Notes under the pieces: generated by a model | Told to the model about the DNA's origin: nothing | What the model saw: only the letters and a program-made list of their open reading frames with translations | Database searches by the model: none | In this document: one piece after another, positions 24,801 to 32,971 of the stretch | Layout of the letters: each line of letters starts with the position of its first letter | How positions within the stretch are numbered: position 1 is the stretch's first letter | Position numbers and translations under genes: made by a program | Assembly: GCF_020685205.1 (NCBI RefSeq) | Contig: NZ_JAJERB010000001.1 | Span: 310,001-374,000, forward strand | Source of the DNA: Hymenobacter translucens | GTDB lineage: Bacteria > Bacteroidota > Bacteroidia > Cytophagales > Hymenobacteraceae | Length of the DNA stretch: 64,000 nucleotides | Direction: 5' to 3'

Positions 24801-26054
24801 TTGCTTTTTCTCTACAACATTGGCGTGCGGCTCTACGCCCTGCTGCTGCAGCTTGTAGCCCCGTTCGTGCCCAAAGCCCGGCAGTGGGCTGATGGGCGGC
24901 GGAACCTGCTAACCCACATCCGGCAGGAGTTGGCGGGACAGGCCGCGCCGCGGGTGTGGTTTCACTGCGCCTCGCTCGGTGAGTTTGAGCAGGGCCGGCC
25001 GTTGCTGGAAGCCTTTGCCGCCCGGTACCCCGACTACCAGATTGTGCTGACGTTTTTCTCGCCCTCCGGCTACGAAATCCGCAAAAACTGGCCGGGCGCA
25101 GCTTACGTCTTCTACCTCCCACTCGACACCGCCGCCAATGCCCGGCAGTTTCTGGAGCTGGTGCAGCCCCGGCTGGCCGTGTTTGTCAAGTACGAGTTCT
25201 GGTACCACTTCCTCACCCAGTTGCAGCAGCGCGGCATACCAGCCATTTCCGTGTCGGCCATCTTCCGGCCCGAGCAAGCCTTCTTTAAGCCCTGGGGCAG
25301 CCTTTTCCGGCGTATCCTGGGTGGATTCGCGCACATCTTCACGCAGAACGAAGCTTCTGCTGCGCTGCTGCACACGGCCGGTATCGGGCAGGTAAGCGTA
25401 GCCGGCGACACCCGGTTCGACACGGTGCTGCGCACCGCCGCAGCCCCGCCCCGGGACCTGCCCATCGTTTCGGCCTTCACGGCCGACCAGGCGCCGGTTT
25501 TCGTCATTGGCAGCAGCTGGCCCGAAGATTTGCCCGCCCTGATTCCGCTGATGCAGCGCTACCAGCAGCAGATGCGCTTTATCGTGGCGCCCCACGAGGT
25601 AACCGTCGAAAACCTCAGCCTGGTGGAAACAGCCTTACCCGGGCAGGTTCTGCGCTACTCAGCGGCTACTGTGAGCAACGCAGCCCCGGCCCGGGTGCTG
25701 CTGATGGACAACGTGGGCCTGCTCAGCCAGCTTTACCGGTTCGGCTCCTACGCCTACATCGGCGGGGCCTTCGGCAAGGGCCTGCACAATACCCTGGAGG
25801 CCGCGGCCTTTGGGCTCCCGCTGTTCTTCGGACCGGTTTACGCCAAGTTTCAGGAAGCCCAGGACCTGGTACGCCTGGGCTGCGCCTTCCCAATAACTTC
25901 TACTGCTGAGCTGCAGGCTGCTTTCGAGCCGCTCTGGCTTGACGCCGGCACCCGCGCCGTCATTCGCGAAACCAGCCTGACGTACATTCAGCAGAAAGCC
26001 GGGGCTACTGCCACCATCATGCGCTGGCTGGAGAAAGAGATGATGAAAAGCTAG
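24801..26054 (+). CDS. waaA: 3-deoxy-D-manno-octulosonic acid transferase
   Basis: Adds Kdo to lipid IVA in lipopolysaccharide inner-core synthesis, inner-membrane associated. 417 residues from the TTG at 24801 (LFLYNIGVRLYALLLQ), which supplies the usual N-terminal membrane helix; a longer frame from 24720 would overlap the preceding terminator. Seen: WFHCASLGEFEQGRPLLEAF with the catalytic Glu, FKYEFWYHFL-type block VKYEFWYHF, FRPEQAFFK, FIGSSWPED-like VIGSSWPEDLPAL and FGKGLHNTLEAAAFGLPLFFGP. All are classical GT30 motifs. Confidence 0.94.
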   Translation: MLFLYNIGVRLYALLLQLVAPFVPKARQWADGRRNLLTHIRQELAGQAAPRVWFHCASLGEFEQGRPLLEAFAARYPDYQIVLTFFSPSGYEIRKNWPGAAYVFYLPLDTAANARQFLELVQPRLAVFVKYEFWYHFLTQLQQRGIPAISVSAIFRPEQAFFKPWGSLFRRILGGFAHIFTQNEASAALLHTAGIGQVSVAGDTRFDTVLRTAAAPPRDLPIVSAFTADQAPVFVIGSSWPEDLPALIPLMQRYQQQMRFIVAPHEVTVENLSLVETALPGQVLRYSAATVSNAAPARVLLMDNVGLLSQLYRFGSYAYIGGAFGKGLHNTLEAAAFGLPLFFGPVYAKFQEAQDLVRLGCAFPITSTAELQAAFEPLWLDAGTRAVIRETSLTYIQQKAGATATIMRWLEKEMMKS

Positions 26055-26200
26055 CTTTCCGCCCGTTCGAACGGTATGGGCACCAGCCGGATTCGCATCA
26101 TCCGCAGTCCCAGCCGTACCTTGCAGGCGAAAACGCCCGTCTGTAGGCTCCTGAAGTTTCCGGGCAAAACCGCTCCACCCATCTTATCCCCCTCTACCAC

Positions 26201-27127
26201 ATGACCGGTACCGTTGTTAAATCTACCGGCTCCTGGTATCTGGTGCGCGAAACCAGCACGGGCAAGCTGCACCGCTGCCGCCTGCGGGGCAAGTTCAAAA
26301 ACCACGACCTGAAAGTGAGCAACCCCCTGGCTGTGGGTGACCAGGTAGACTTTACGGTGGAGGAGCAGACCGAGGGCGCGGGCGTGATTCACCACATCGA
26401 GCCCCGCCGCAACTACATCATCCGCCGGTCGGTGCACAAAACCGAGCACGCCCACATCGTGGCCGCCAACCTGGACCTGGCTTTGCTGGTCGTAACGCTG
26501 GTGTCACCGGCGACGTCGTTTGGCTTTATCGACCGGTTTCTGGTGACGGCGGAGGCCTACGGGATTCCCGTGCAGCTGATCTTCAACAAAGTCGACCTGT
26601 ACGATGAGGACCTGAACGACTACCAGAATCAGATTCAGAAAATGTATAAGCGCACCGGCTACGACAGTCTGCGCTGCTCGGCCGCGACGGGCGAGGGCGT
26701 GGCGGAAGTTGATGCCCTGCTGGACGGGCGGGTAACGCTGCTGTCGGGACATTCGGGCGTGGGCAAAAGCACGCTTATCAACGCCCTGGTGCCGGACCTG
26801 GATCTGAAGACGGCCGAAATCAGTGAGTTCTCGGATAAGGGCGTGCATACGACCACCTTCGCCGAGATGCTGGAAGTGCGCCCCGGCACTTACCTGATCG
26901 ACTCGCCGGGCATCAAGGAGCTGGGGCTGGTCGACATTCCGCCGGCTCAGCTGGCGCACTTTTTCCCCGAGATGCGGGCCATGCTCAACCAGTGCCGCTA
27001 CCACAACTGCCGGCACGTGCAGGAGCCGGGCTGCGCCGTGCGCGAAGCCGTGGACAAGGGCCGCATTGCCCTGCCCCGCTACGACAGCTACCTGAGCATG
27101 CTCGCCAACGACAACAACCGCGGATAA
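26201..27127 (+). CDS. rsgA: Ribosome small subunit-dependent GTPase RsgA
   Basis: Circularly permuted GTPase that checks late 30S assembly. 308 residues. Order seen: OB-fold N-terminus (TGTVVKSTGSWYLVR), then G4 NKVDLY before the P-loop GHSGVGKSTLINAL, switch/G3 DSPGIKELG, and the C-terminal zinc knuckle CRYHNCRHVQEPGC. The permuted motif order is diagnostic. The upstream 146 bp contain no motif I would defend. Confidence 0.95.
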   Translation: MTGTVVKSTGSWYLVRETSTGKLHRCRLRGKFKNHDLKVSNPLAVGDQVDFTVEEQTEGAGVIHHIEPRRNYIIRRSVHKTEHAHIVAANLDLALLVVTLVSPATSFGFIDRFLVTAEAYGIPVQLIFNKVDLYDEDLNDYQNQIQKMYKRTGYDSLRCSAATGEGVAEVDALLDGRVTLLSGHSGVGKSTLINALVPDLDLKTAEISEFSDKGVHTTTFAEMLEVRPGTYLIDSPGIKELGLVDIPPAQLAHFFPEMRAMLNQCRYHNCRHVQEPGCAVREAVDKGRIALPRYDSYLSMLANDNNRG

Positions 27128-27209
27128 GCAGCTCCTTCCCGATCAGGTTAAGGCGGCGCCGATTTCCCGGGCCGAAGTAAAAACCGGCGACCGGCTCCGT
27201 CGGGTTGGT

Positions 27210-27890
27210 TTAGCTGGCTCGTTCCTCCAGGATGTAGCCCACGCCGTTGAGCGTGTGAATCAGCTTGGGGGTAAACTCCCGGTCAATCTTTTTGCGCAGG
27301 TAGTTCACGTACACGTCCACCAGATTGGTGCGGGTATCGAACGACAGCGCCCAGACCTTGTGCACGATTTCGTGGCGGGTGAGGGCGCGGCCCTGGTTGT
27401 GCATGAAATACTCCAGCAGCGCCAGCTCCCGGCCGGTGAGGTCGATGCGCCTGGCACCGCGCTTCACGATTTTGCTTTTGCCGTACAGCTCAAGGTCGGC
27501 CACTTTCAGCACGTTTTCCTGGGCAGCCTGGGGCCAGCGCCGGTGCAGGGCCCGCAGGCGGGCCAGCAGCTCGCCCAGCGCAAATGGCGTGACCAGATAG
27601 TCGTCAGCTCCGGCATCGAACCCGCGCAGCTTATCCTCCGTGGAGCCGGAAGAGGTGAACATGAGCACCGCCAGCTTGTCGTGGCGCTGCCGGATAAACC
27701 GGCACAACGCAAAGCCGCCGCCCGTGGGCAGATCAGCTTTCAGCAGCACGGCCGTATAGCCGGCAACCGCCAGCATCTGCCGGGCCGAGGTTTCATTCAG
27801 GGCCACGCCCACTTCCAGGCCGTGGGTTTCCAGCCCGCTTTTCAGCACGGCCGCGGCCATCAGGTCGTCTTCTACAAGTAATAACTTCAT
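27210..27890 (-). CDS. OmpR-family response regulator with degenerate receiver
   Basis: 226 residues: receiver ~1-115 and winged-helix DNA-binding domain ~130-224 (LTGRELALLEYFMHNQGRALTRHEI, TNLVDVYVNYLRKKID, TLNGVGYIL). The acidic pocket VEDD (7-9) is intact, but the phospho-acceptor position in LLKADLP is Lys51 instead of Asp, and the conserved Lys of the KPF motif is Thr101 (DDYLVTPF). I checked both codons (AAA, ACG). The protein should therefore not be phosphorylated in the usual way; Asp53 is the only nearby acid. No histidine kinase is adjacent. 123 bp downstream of the SulP-carbonic anhydrase gene on the same strand, so possibly co-transcribed. Confidence 0.92.
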   Translation of the reverse strand: MKLLLVEDDLMAAAVLKSGLETHGLEVGVALNETSARQMLAVAGYTAVLLKADLPTGGGFALCRFIRQRHDKLAVLMFTSSGSTEDKLRGFDAGADDYLVTPFALGELLARLRALHRRWPQAAQENVLKVADLELYGKSKIVKRGARRIDLTGRELALLEYFMHNQGRALTRHEIVHKVWALSFDTRTNLVDVYVNYLRKKIDREFTPKLIHTLNGVGYILEERAS

Positions 27891-28013
27891 CCTCGCGTAG
27901 GGTAATGATGCCGCCGCACCGGAACGGTGGGAACGCGCCGGAATGGCGGCAGGTAATAAGCAGACACGTCGGGTGGGATGATACTCAGCTTGGGATGGTA
28001 AGCCGGACGGGAA

Positions 28014-30383
28014 CTACGGTACTCCCAGGGCCGCGTCGCCGTCGAAGGGCGGAATGGCAATGATGGCGCCCTTGCCAGTGCTGACCGAGAAGATGGAAGG
28101 GGCCTGGTAAAGGGTGCCGGACAGCCGGCGAAGGCCTTCGGGAGCTACTTGGTAGCGGAAAATGGTGTCGTACTCGGCAAAGTCGCGGCGCACGTCCACT
28201 TCCAGGTCGCGGACCATGCCACCGTGGATGTCGTAGACCCAGCCGTGCAGGTGCAGGGCCGCACCGCGCTGATAGGCCTGCTGCACGGCTGCATTCTGGT
28301 GCAGGTGGTACACCTGCTCAACCACGTTCAACTCCACGAGGCGGCGGTACCGCTCATCCTCGGTTTCAAGCGCGCCGAGTTCGTGGTCGTGCTTGTGCAT
28401 CACCTCCCGTACCGAGCTAAGCCAGCCGCTCACCACCCCCGCATCCTCGCTTTGCATGGCCGCTTTCACGCCCCGGCAGCCGTAGTGCCCGCACACGATA
28501 ATGTGCTGGATGTGCAGCACGTCGACGGCGTACTGCAGCACGGACGCCAGATTCAGGTCGGTGCTGACCACCAGGTTGGCCACGTTGCGGTGCACGAACA
28601 CGGTACCGGGGGCCGTACCGGTCATCTCACTGACTGCCACGTGATTGTCGGAGCAGCCAATAAACAGAAACTTCGGGGTTTGCTGGGCGGCCAGCTCGAA
28701 AAACCGCGGGTTGCGGCGCAGCTTCTCGGCCACCCAGTTGCGGTTGTTGTCGAAGAGCTTGTAATAGGCTTCAAAGTCGGCTTCCTTGCTGCTCACGTGG
28801 GGCTGGCTCGCCAGGTTTTGAGCGTAGTCGTCGCCTTTGCGCAGGAACACCAGCTGAATATTGCGCTGCCGGGCCGTTTCGCGGAAGTTCTCGATGGCGC
28901 TGAGCACGTCGCGGTCGATAAAGGCGGAGTTGGTGCCGTCGATTTCCACCGTCGTATCCGCCGGAATGTCCTTGAGCACCGTCATAATGCTGGCCTTGTT
29001 CAGAAACGACACATGCTCCCCCAGGCTGATGCGCAGGTGCTCCTGCCCGCCGACGGAGTAGCGCTGGAAGAAATGGGCGTTGCGGTAGGTTTCGCGCAGG
29101 ATAAAGAACAGTCCCACCGCCGCCCCGATACCAATGCCGATGAGCAGGTCGGTCAGCAGGATGGCGACGATGGTCACCATGAAAGGCAGAAATTCGGATA
29201 GCCCGGCAGCGAAGTGCTGCCGGAAGATGCTTACCCGGGCCAGCTTATAGCCGGTGACGAGCAGGATGGCGGCTAGGGCAGCCCAGGGCACCAGGTTGAG
29301 CAGGCGCGGAAACAGCACCACGCTCAGCAGCAGCAGACTGCCATGTACAAGGGCCGCCAGCTTGGTGCGCCCACCGGCGTTGATGCTCACCGAGCTGCGC
29401 ACAATCACCGAAGTCAGGGGCAGGCCGCCGAGCAGGCCGCTGATGACGTTGCCGGCACCCTGGGCCTTCAGCTCGTGGTTCGTAGGCGTTTTACGCTTGA
29501 GCGGGTCCAGCTCGTCGGTGGCTTCCACGGCCAGCAACGCCTCCAGGCTGGCCACCAGGGCAATGGAAAGCGCCACCGGGTACACCTGGGGGTTGGCGAG
29601 CTGCGAGAAGTCGGGCAGGGTGAACAGGTCCATGAAATCCGAGGCGCTTTTCGGCACCGGCAGCTGCACGAGGTGAGAGCCGGCCAAGCCGTAGGCAGGG
29701 TCCAGCAGCCCCGCCAGGGCATTGAGCCCGACTCCGAGCACAATCACGACCAGGGCAGCCGGAACTGCCGAAAGCACCGCGTGGCGCTTAAAGAAAGGCT
29801 GCTCCCAGGCCAGCAGCACGCCCAGACTCAGCACGGCAATAGCCAGGGCGGTCGGGATGAACTCCCGGATGGCATGCCCGAGCAGATCTTTAAGATTGCC
29901 CCCGTTCCAGGAAAACAAAGCCAGGGACTCGACCGCATCGGCATCGTAGCCCAGCACGTGAGGCAGCTGCTTAAGGATCAGAATAAGGCCGATGGCGGCC
30001 AGCATCCCCTTAATCACCGAAGAAGGGAAGAAGTTGCTAATCATGCCGGCTTTGGCAATGCCCATAACGACCTGCAGCAGGCCGGCCACGCAGATGGCGA
30101 CCTGCAGGGTTCGGAAAGAGCCCAGCGCCTCCAGGCCGCTCACCACCACCAGAATCAGCCCGGCCTCGGGCCCGGAGATGCTTACGGCTGAGCGGCTCAG
30201 CGCCCCTACGACCAGCCCACCTACGATACCGGCAATGATGCCCGAGAAAAGCGGGGCTCCCGAGGCCAGCGCAATGCCCAGGCACAGCGGTACGGCCACC
30301 AGAAACGACACCAGGCCGCCCTGAAAATCACTCCTGAAATAGCTGAAATCCCAGGGTTTATAGGTTGATGCAACACTTTTCAT
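28014..30383 (-). CDS. SulP anion transporter fused to beta-carbonic anhydrase
   Basis: 789 residues. N-terminal ~440 residues: SulP transporter core with ~11-14 membrane segments (FQGGLVSFLVAVPLCLGIAL, SGPEAGLILVVVSG, PLTSVIVRSSVSINAGGRTK); a short STAS-like cytoplasmic region (VEIDGTNSAFIDRDVL); then a beta-carbonic anhydrase from ~550 with zinc ligands Cys577, His633 and Cys636 (CGHYGC) and FVHRNVANLV. The architecture suggests bicarbonate transport coupled to CO2/bicarbonate exchange. The catalytic Asp-Arg dyad is altered: GCSDNHV has Asp579 but His581 in place of Arg. A short C-terminal extension follows. ATG at 30381-30383. Confidence 0.93.
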   Translation of the reverse strand: MKSVASTYKPWDFSYFRSDFQGGLVSFLVAVPLCLGIALASGAPLFSGIIAGIVGGLVVGALSRSAVSISGPEAGLILVVVSGLEALGSFRTLQVAICVAGLLQVVMGIAKAGMISNFFPSSVIKGMLAAIGLILILKQLPHVLGYDADAVESLALFSWNGGNLKDLLGHAIREFIPTALAIAVLSLGVLLAWEQPFFKRHAVLSAVPAALVVIVLGVGLNALAGLLDPAYGLAGSHLVQLPVPKSASDFMDLFTLPDFSQLANPQVYPVALSIALVASLEALLAVEATDELDPLKRKTPTNHELKAQGAGNVISGLLGGLPLTSVIVRSSVSINAGGRTKLAALVHGSLLLLSVVLFPRLLNLVPWAALAAILLVTGYKLARVSIFRQHFAAGLSEFLPFMVTIVAILLTDLLIGIGIGAAVGLFFILRETYRNAHFFQRYSVGGQEHLRISLGEHVSFLNKASIMTVLKDIPADTTVEIDGTNSAFIDRDVLSAIENFRETARQRNIQLVFLRKGDDYAQNLASQPHVSSKEADFEAYYKLFDNNRNWVAEKLRRNPRFFELAAQQTPKFLFIGCSDNHVAVSEMTGTAPGTVFVHRNVANLVVSTDLNLASVLQYAVDVLHIQHIIVCGHYGCRGVKAAMQSEDAGVVSGWLSSVREVMHKHDHELGALETEDERYRRLVELNVVEQVYHLHQNAAVQQAYQRGAALHLHGWVYDIHGGMVRDLEVDVRRDFAEYDTIFRYQVAPEGLRRLSGTLYQAPSIFSVSTGKGAIIAIPPFDGDAALGVP

Positions 30384-30567
30384 TGGCTAAGAAATAGGCA
30401 TGAGGGTTCCGGCACTGCTTGAAAGCAGCGAAAAAGACAAGGACAGAAAGCGGGCGGGTCGCGGAGCCGGCGGGGGAACCGGTTGTGGGCTGGTCCGAAA
30501 CAGTTGAAGAAACCGGTTCGGCGGAACACGCAGCCACCGGGGGAACAGTCGGCTGGTTTTTCTACGA

Positions 30568-30575
30568 CAAAGGTA
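30568..30575 (-). promoter_or_regulatory. -7 promoter element for the SulP-CA gene
   Basis: TACCTTTG on the minus strand, exact consensus, about 185 bp before the ATG; a long leader is implied. No clear -33 TTG. Confidence 0.45.
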
Positions 30576-30953
30576 GAGGCCCAACTCAACCGTAGAATTA
30601 AAGAGGAATTAGAAGGCTATTAGATTTCCATTAAAAAAATATTAGAGAACCAGAAGACAATCAAGCACTTGTCGGCTGCCCCGGCAACATAATTCCGCAA
30701 CATGAACCCACCGGACAGATGACCGGGAAGGCAGGAAATGAAACCCTGATAGTCATGGGCTTATGCCTTCCCGCTTGGGGGCTCAACCATTGCCCAGTGG
30801 CCTGTTTTGCCTGCTACCATCCTGCGGCCTACCCCTGGCTGGCAGCTCGAAAAGGCTTTAATTTTATACTTAAAGCGCCTTAATGCCCTTAACCGGTCCT
30901 TAATGCGGAATCTTTCTTCTCTTCCCACGAACCCGGCTCTGTTCGCGCCGGGC

Positions 30954-31001
30954 CAACAAAAAACACCCCGCCGACCGTCTGAAAACGGGCAGCGGGGTGT
31001 T
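30954..31001 (-). terminator. Terminator of the CitE-like gene
   Basis: Stem AACACCCCGC / GCGGGGTGTT with a ~20 bp loop. On the minus strand it is followed by a T run (GGTGTTTTTTGTT). It begins 21 bp past the stop of the CitE-like gene, closing the purine catabolic operon. Confidence 0.8.
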
Positions 31002-31022
31002 GCATAAAAAAACCCGGCAGGT

Positions 31023-32459
31023 CTACGCCTTTTGCTTGCGGCGGCCTTCGAGAATGCGGAAAAACGAGCGGCTGTGGATTTCGTCTTTCGTCAGGCCGGT
31101 AGCCAGCACTTCCTCTTCGGTGATGGCACCGCAGTTCATGGCTTTCAGGAAGAAGTTGAGCAGCCCCTGGCCGGTGGCAGCATCGTCGAAAATGTCGCCG
31201 GTGAGGGTGGAAATGGCGGCCCGCTCCACAAACGTCCGCAGCCGGTTCAGGGCATCGTCGTAGGAGCTCAGGAAGAAGCTGTAGGTGGCCGCGTAGCGCA
31301 TCGGCAGCTGGGCCGGGTTGAGGTCCCAGCCCTGGTAGAGGCCGTTGATGAGCGAGTGCGTGGTGTGGTGGAAGCCCTGGCGCCAGGCGTTGTGCACCGA
31401 CTCCCGGTTTTCGCGCAGCTGCTCGAAGCTCAGGCTCTCGCCCCGGTGCGGCCCGATGGGCATCACGTTGGTAGCGCCGTCCGACAAAAAGATGCCGGTG
31501 CCGCCCAGAGCCACTTTGGTCATGTGGTGGGCAAAGTCGCACACGGGGTGCGCCATGGTCTGGTACTTGGCCGTGATGCCCGCGGAGGCGGTGTAGTCGT
31601 AGGTGCCGAAGTGGGCGGCTACGCAGCGGCCCTCACTGGCCCGGATGATGCGCATCAGCGGGTTGCGGCCTTCCTCGTCCATGATGATCTGGGTGGCTTC
31701 CACCATCGTCTCCATCTTCAGCGTGCCGGGAGCGAGGTTGTTGGCCTTCTCCAGCAGCTCGAAAAACCGCACCATGGTGGTCATCTGCTCCGGGATGGTC
31801 ACCTTGGGCAGCATCACCACGAAGTTGTCGGGCAGCTTACCGCCGGTTTCGGCCAGCAGCGTGGTCAGGAAGATGTCGAGGGTGCGGACGCCCCGGGCCT
31901 TGAGGTCCTCGGTGAAGGGCTTGATGCGGATGCCGATAAAGGGCGACAGGGTGCCCTGCTCCATGCCTTTGGCTACCTCTTTGGCGGCGCGCACGGCGGT
32001 TTCGTCTTCCTCGGCGTCGGGACGGTTGCCGAACCCGTCCTCGAAGTCCACGCGGAAGTCTTCGACCGGCTCGGTCTGCAGCTTCTGCACCATCTTGTTG
32101 TACACCGAATAGGCCAGCCAGGCGTGCTCCTGCTTGCGCTCCTCGGGGCTCATGGCATCGAGGCGGGCAGTGAGGTCGGCCACTTCTTTTTCAAGCGTGG
32201 GCAGGTGCTCGTAGCCGTGCAGCTTCAGCACCCGGGCCAGCTCGGCAAAGTTGGGGGCGTAGGTTTTCAGGTTGTTCAGGGCAATGTCGCCCATGCGCAC
32301 GCAGGTGTCGGCCTTGAACAGGTTGGCGCCCCCGTACACGGTGTGCACCGGCTGGCGGTCGGGCTTGTCGCCGGGGTACACCTGCTGGAAGTGGCGGTTG
32401 GCCTCGCCGAGTTGGTCGAGCAGCTGGGCTTTGTCGGCGTCTTGGATGCTGAGTTTCAT
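31023..32459 (-). CDS. Malate synthase/CitE-superfamily enzyme (DUF6986-like) in ureide locus
   Basis: 478 residues. FRVDFEDGFGNRPDAEED resembles the DFED Mg-binding stretch of malate synthases and CitE-like lyases; VVMLPKVTIPEQM and TLKMETMVEATQII match the K and E strands of that TIM-barrel superfamily, and GTYDYTASAGI the later acidic block. It resembles Bacteroidota proteins filed as DUF6986/aldolase-like (from memory). It ends the purine catabolic gene run, 173 bp after uraH, so a role in consuming glyoxylate or cleaving ureidoglycolate is plausible but is only inference. ATG at 32457-32459. Confidence 0.75.
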   Translation of the reverse strand: MKLSIQDADKAQLLDQLGEANRHFQQVYPGDKPDRQPVHTVYGGANLFKADTCVRMGDIALNNLKTYAPNFAELARVLKLHGYEHLPTLEKEVADLTARLDAMSPEERKQEHAWLAYSVYNKMVQKLQTEPVEDFRVDFEDGFGNRPDAEEDETAVRAAKEVAKGMEQGTLSPFIGIRIKPFTEDLKARGVRTLDIFLTTLLAETGGKLPDNFVVMLPKVTIPEQMTTMVRFFELLEKANNLAPGTLKMETMVEATQIIMDEEGRNPLMRIIRASEGRCVAAHFGTYDYTASAGITAKYQTMAHPVCDFAHHMTKVALGGTGIFLSDGATNVMPIGPHRGESLSFEQLRENRESVHNAWRQGFHHTTHSLINGLYQGWDLNPAQLPMRYAATYSFFLSSYDDALNRLRTFVERAAISTLTGDIFDDAATGQGLLNFFLKAMNCGAITEEEVLATGLTKDEIHSRSFFRILEGRRKQKA

Positions 32460-32467
32460 GTGGGAAT

Positions 32468-32625
32468 TTGGTTGTCCGTTGTTAGTTGTCCGTTGTCAGG
32501 GTGCAGTTCAGCACTTTATCGGCAGGGCAGAACGCCTTGACATCAGTAATAGGCAGATGATTGTCAGGGTGCGGCCATCCGCTTTATCAGCACAAGCTGA
32601 CAACGGACAACCAGCAACTGACAAC
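32468..32625. repeat. Intergenic inverted repeat with internal direct repeat
   Basis: Left arm 32468-32499 (GTTGTCCGTTGTTAGTTGTC units) and right arm 32597-32625 (CTGACAACGGACAACCAGC) pair imperfectly. Between them a ~33 bp unit starting TTGTCAGGGTGC and containing CTTTATC is present twice, at about 32493 and 32561. The element fills the uraH-CitE-like gap. Confidence 0.7.
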
Positions 32626-32632
32626 TATTACT

Positions 32633-32971
32633 TCACGACCCGCGGTAGGTGGCGTAGCCGAAGGGGTTCAGCAGCAGGGGCACGTGGTAATGGGCGGTGG
32701 TGGCTACGTCGAACACGATTTCCACCAGCGGGTAAAAGCCGGCGGTACCGAGCCGGTCGAAGTACTCCTTGGTTTCAAACCGCATCTGGTAGATGCCCAG
32801 CGGCAGGGGCTCGTCGGTAGGCAGCAGGTTGGCAATACGGCCGTCCTGGTTCGTAACGCCCCGGGCCAGTTCCTGCCAGCCTTCCCCCCGCCGGGCCGAC
32901 AGCACGATGGTAACGCCCTGGGCCGGCTTGCCGAGCGTCGTGTCAAGAATATGCGTGGTAATCTGGCTCAT
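32633..32971 (-). CDS. uraH: 5-hydroxyisourate hydrolase
   Basis: Transthyretin-like enzyme that hydrolyses 5-hydroxyisourate to OHCU, second step of urate breakdown. 112 residues, the normal size. Seen: N-terminal ITTHILDTTLGKPAQGV with the catalytic His, FYPLVEIVFDV, HYHVPLLLNPFGYATYRGS with the diagnostic C-terminal YRGS. The ATG at 32969-32971 overlaps the uraD stop by 4 bp, so the two are translationally coupled. A longer frame to 33223 is just antecedent uraD sequence in another frame. Confidence 0.97.
   Translation of the reverse strand: MSQITTHILDTTLGKPAQGVTIVLSARRGEGWQELARGVTNQDGRIANLLPTDEPLPLGIYQMRFETKEYFDRLGTAGFYPLVEIVFDVATTAHYHVPLLLNPFGYATYRGS

Larger units (their letters stand above)
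30384..31022. other. Intergenic region upstream of SulP-CA gene
   Basis: 639 bp without a convincing gene. It contains the SulP-CA promoter element near 30570, an A/T-rich stretch at ~30595-30665 and a terminator at 30954-31001. The rest (30680-30950) has short local repeats of CCGGGAAG/CTTCCCG type (e.g. 30730 and 30766, able to form a loose stem) but nothing I can name. Confidence 0.5.

Noticed and set aside
27128..27209. Possible RNA gene in the rsgA-regulator gap
   Set aside because: Only 82 bp, no tRNA cloverleaf or recognisable conserved RNA; GCCGG repeats can form a weak stem but nothing more.
31032..32540. Plus-strand 502-codon open frame
   Set aside because: Mirror of the CitE-like gene in GC-rich DNA; lacks recognisable motifs and would overlap a real gene completely.
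5534..32625. Short repeated units (TTGTTGG, GTTGTCC) as possible CRISPR-like arrays
   Set aside because: Units are inverted, irregular and lack evenly spaced unique spacers; no cas genes are present.
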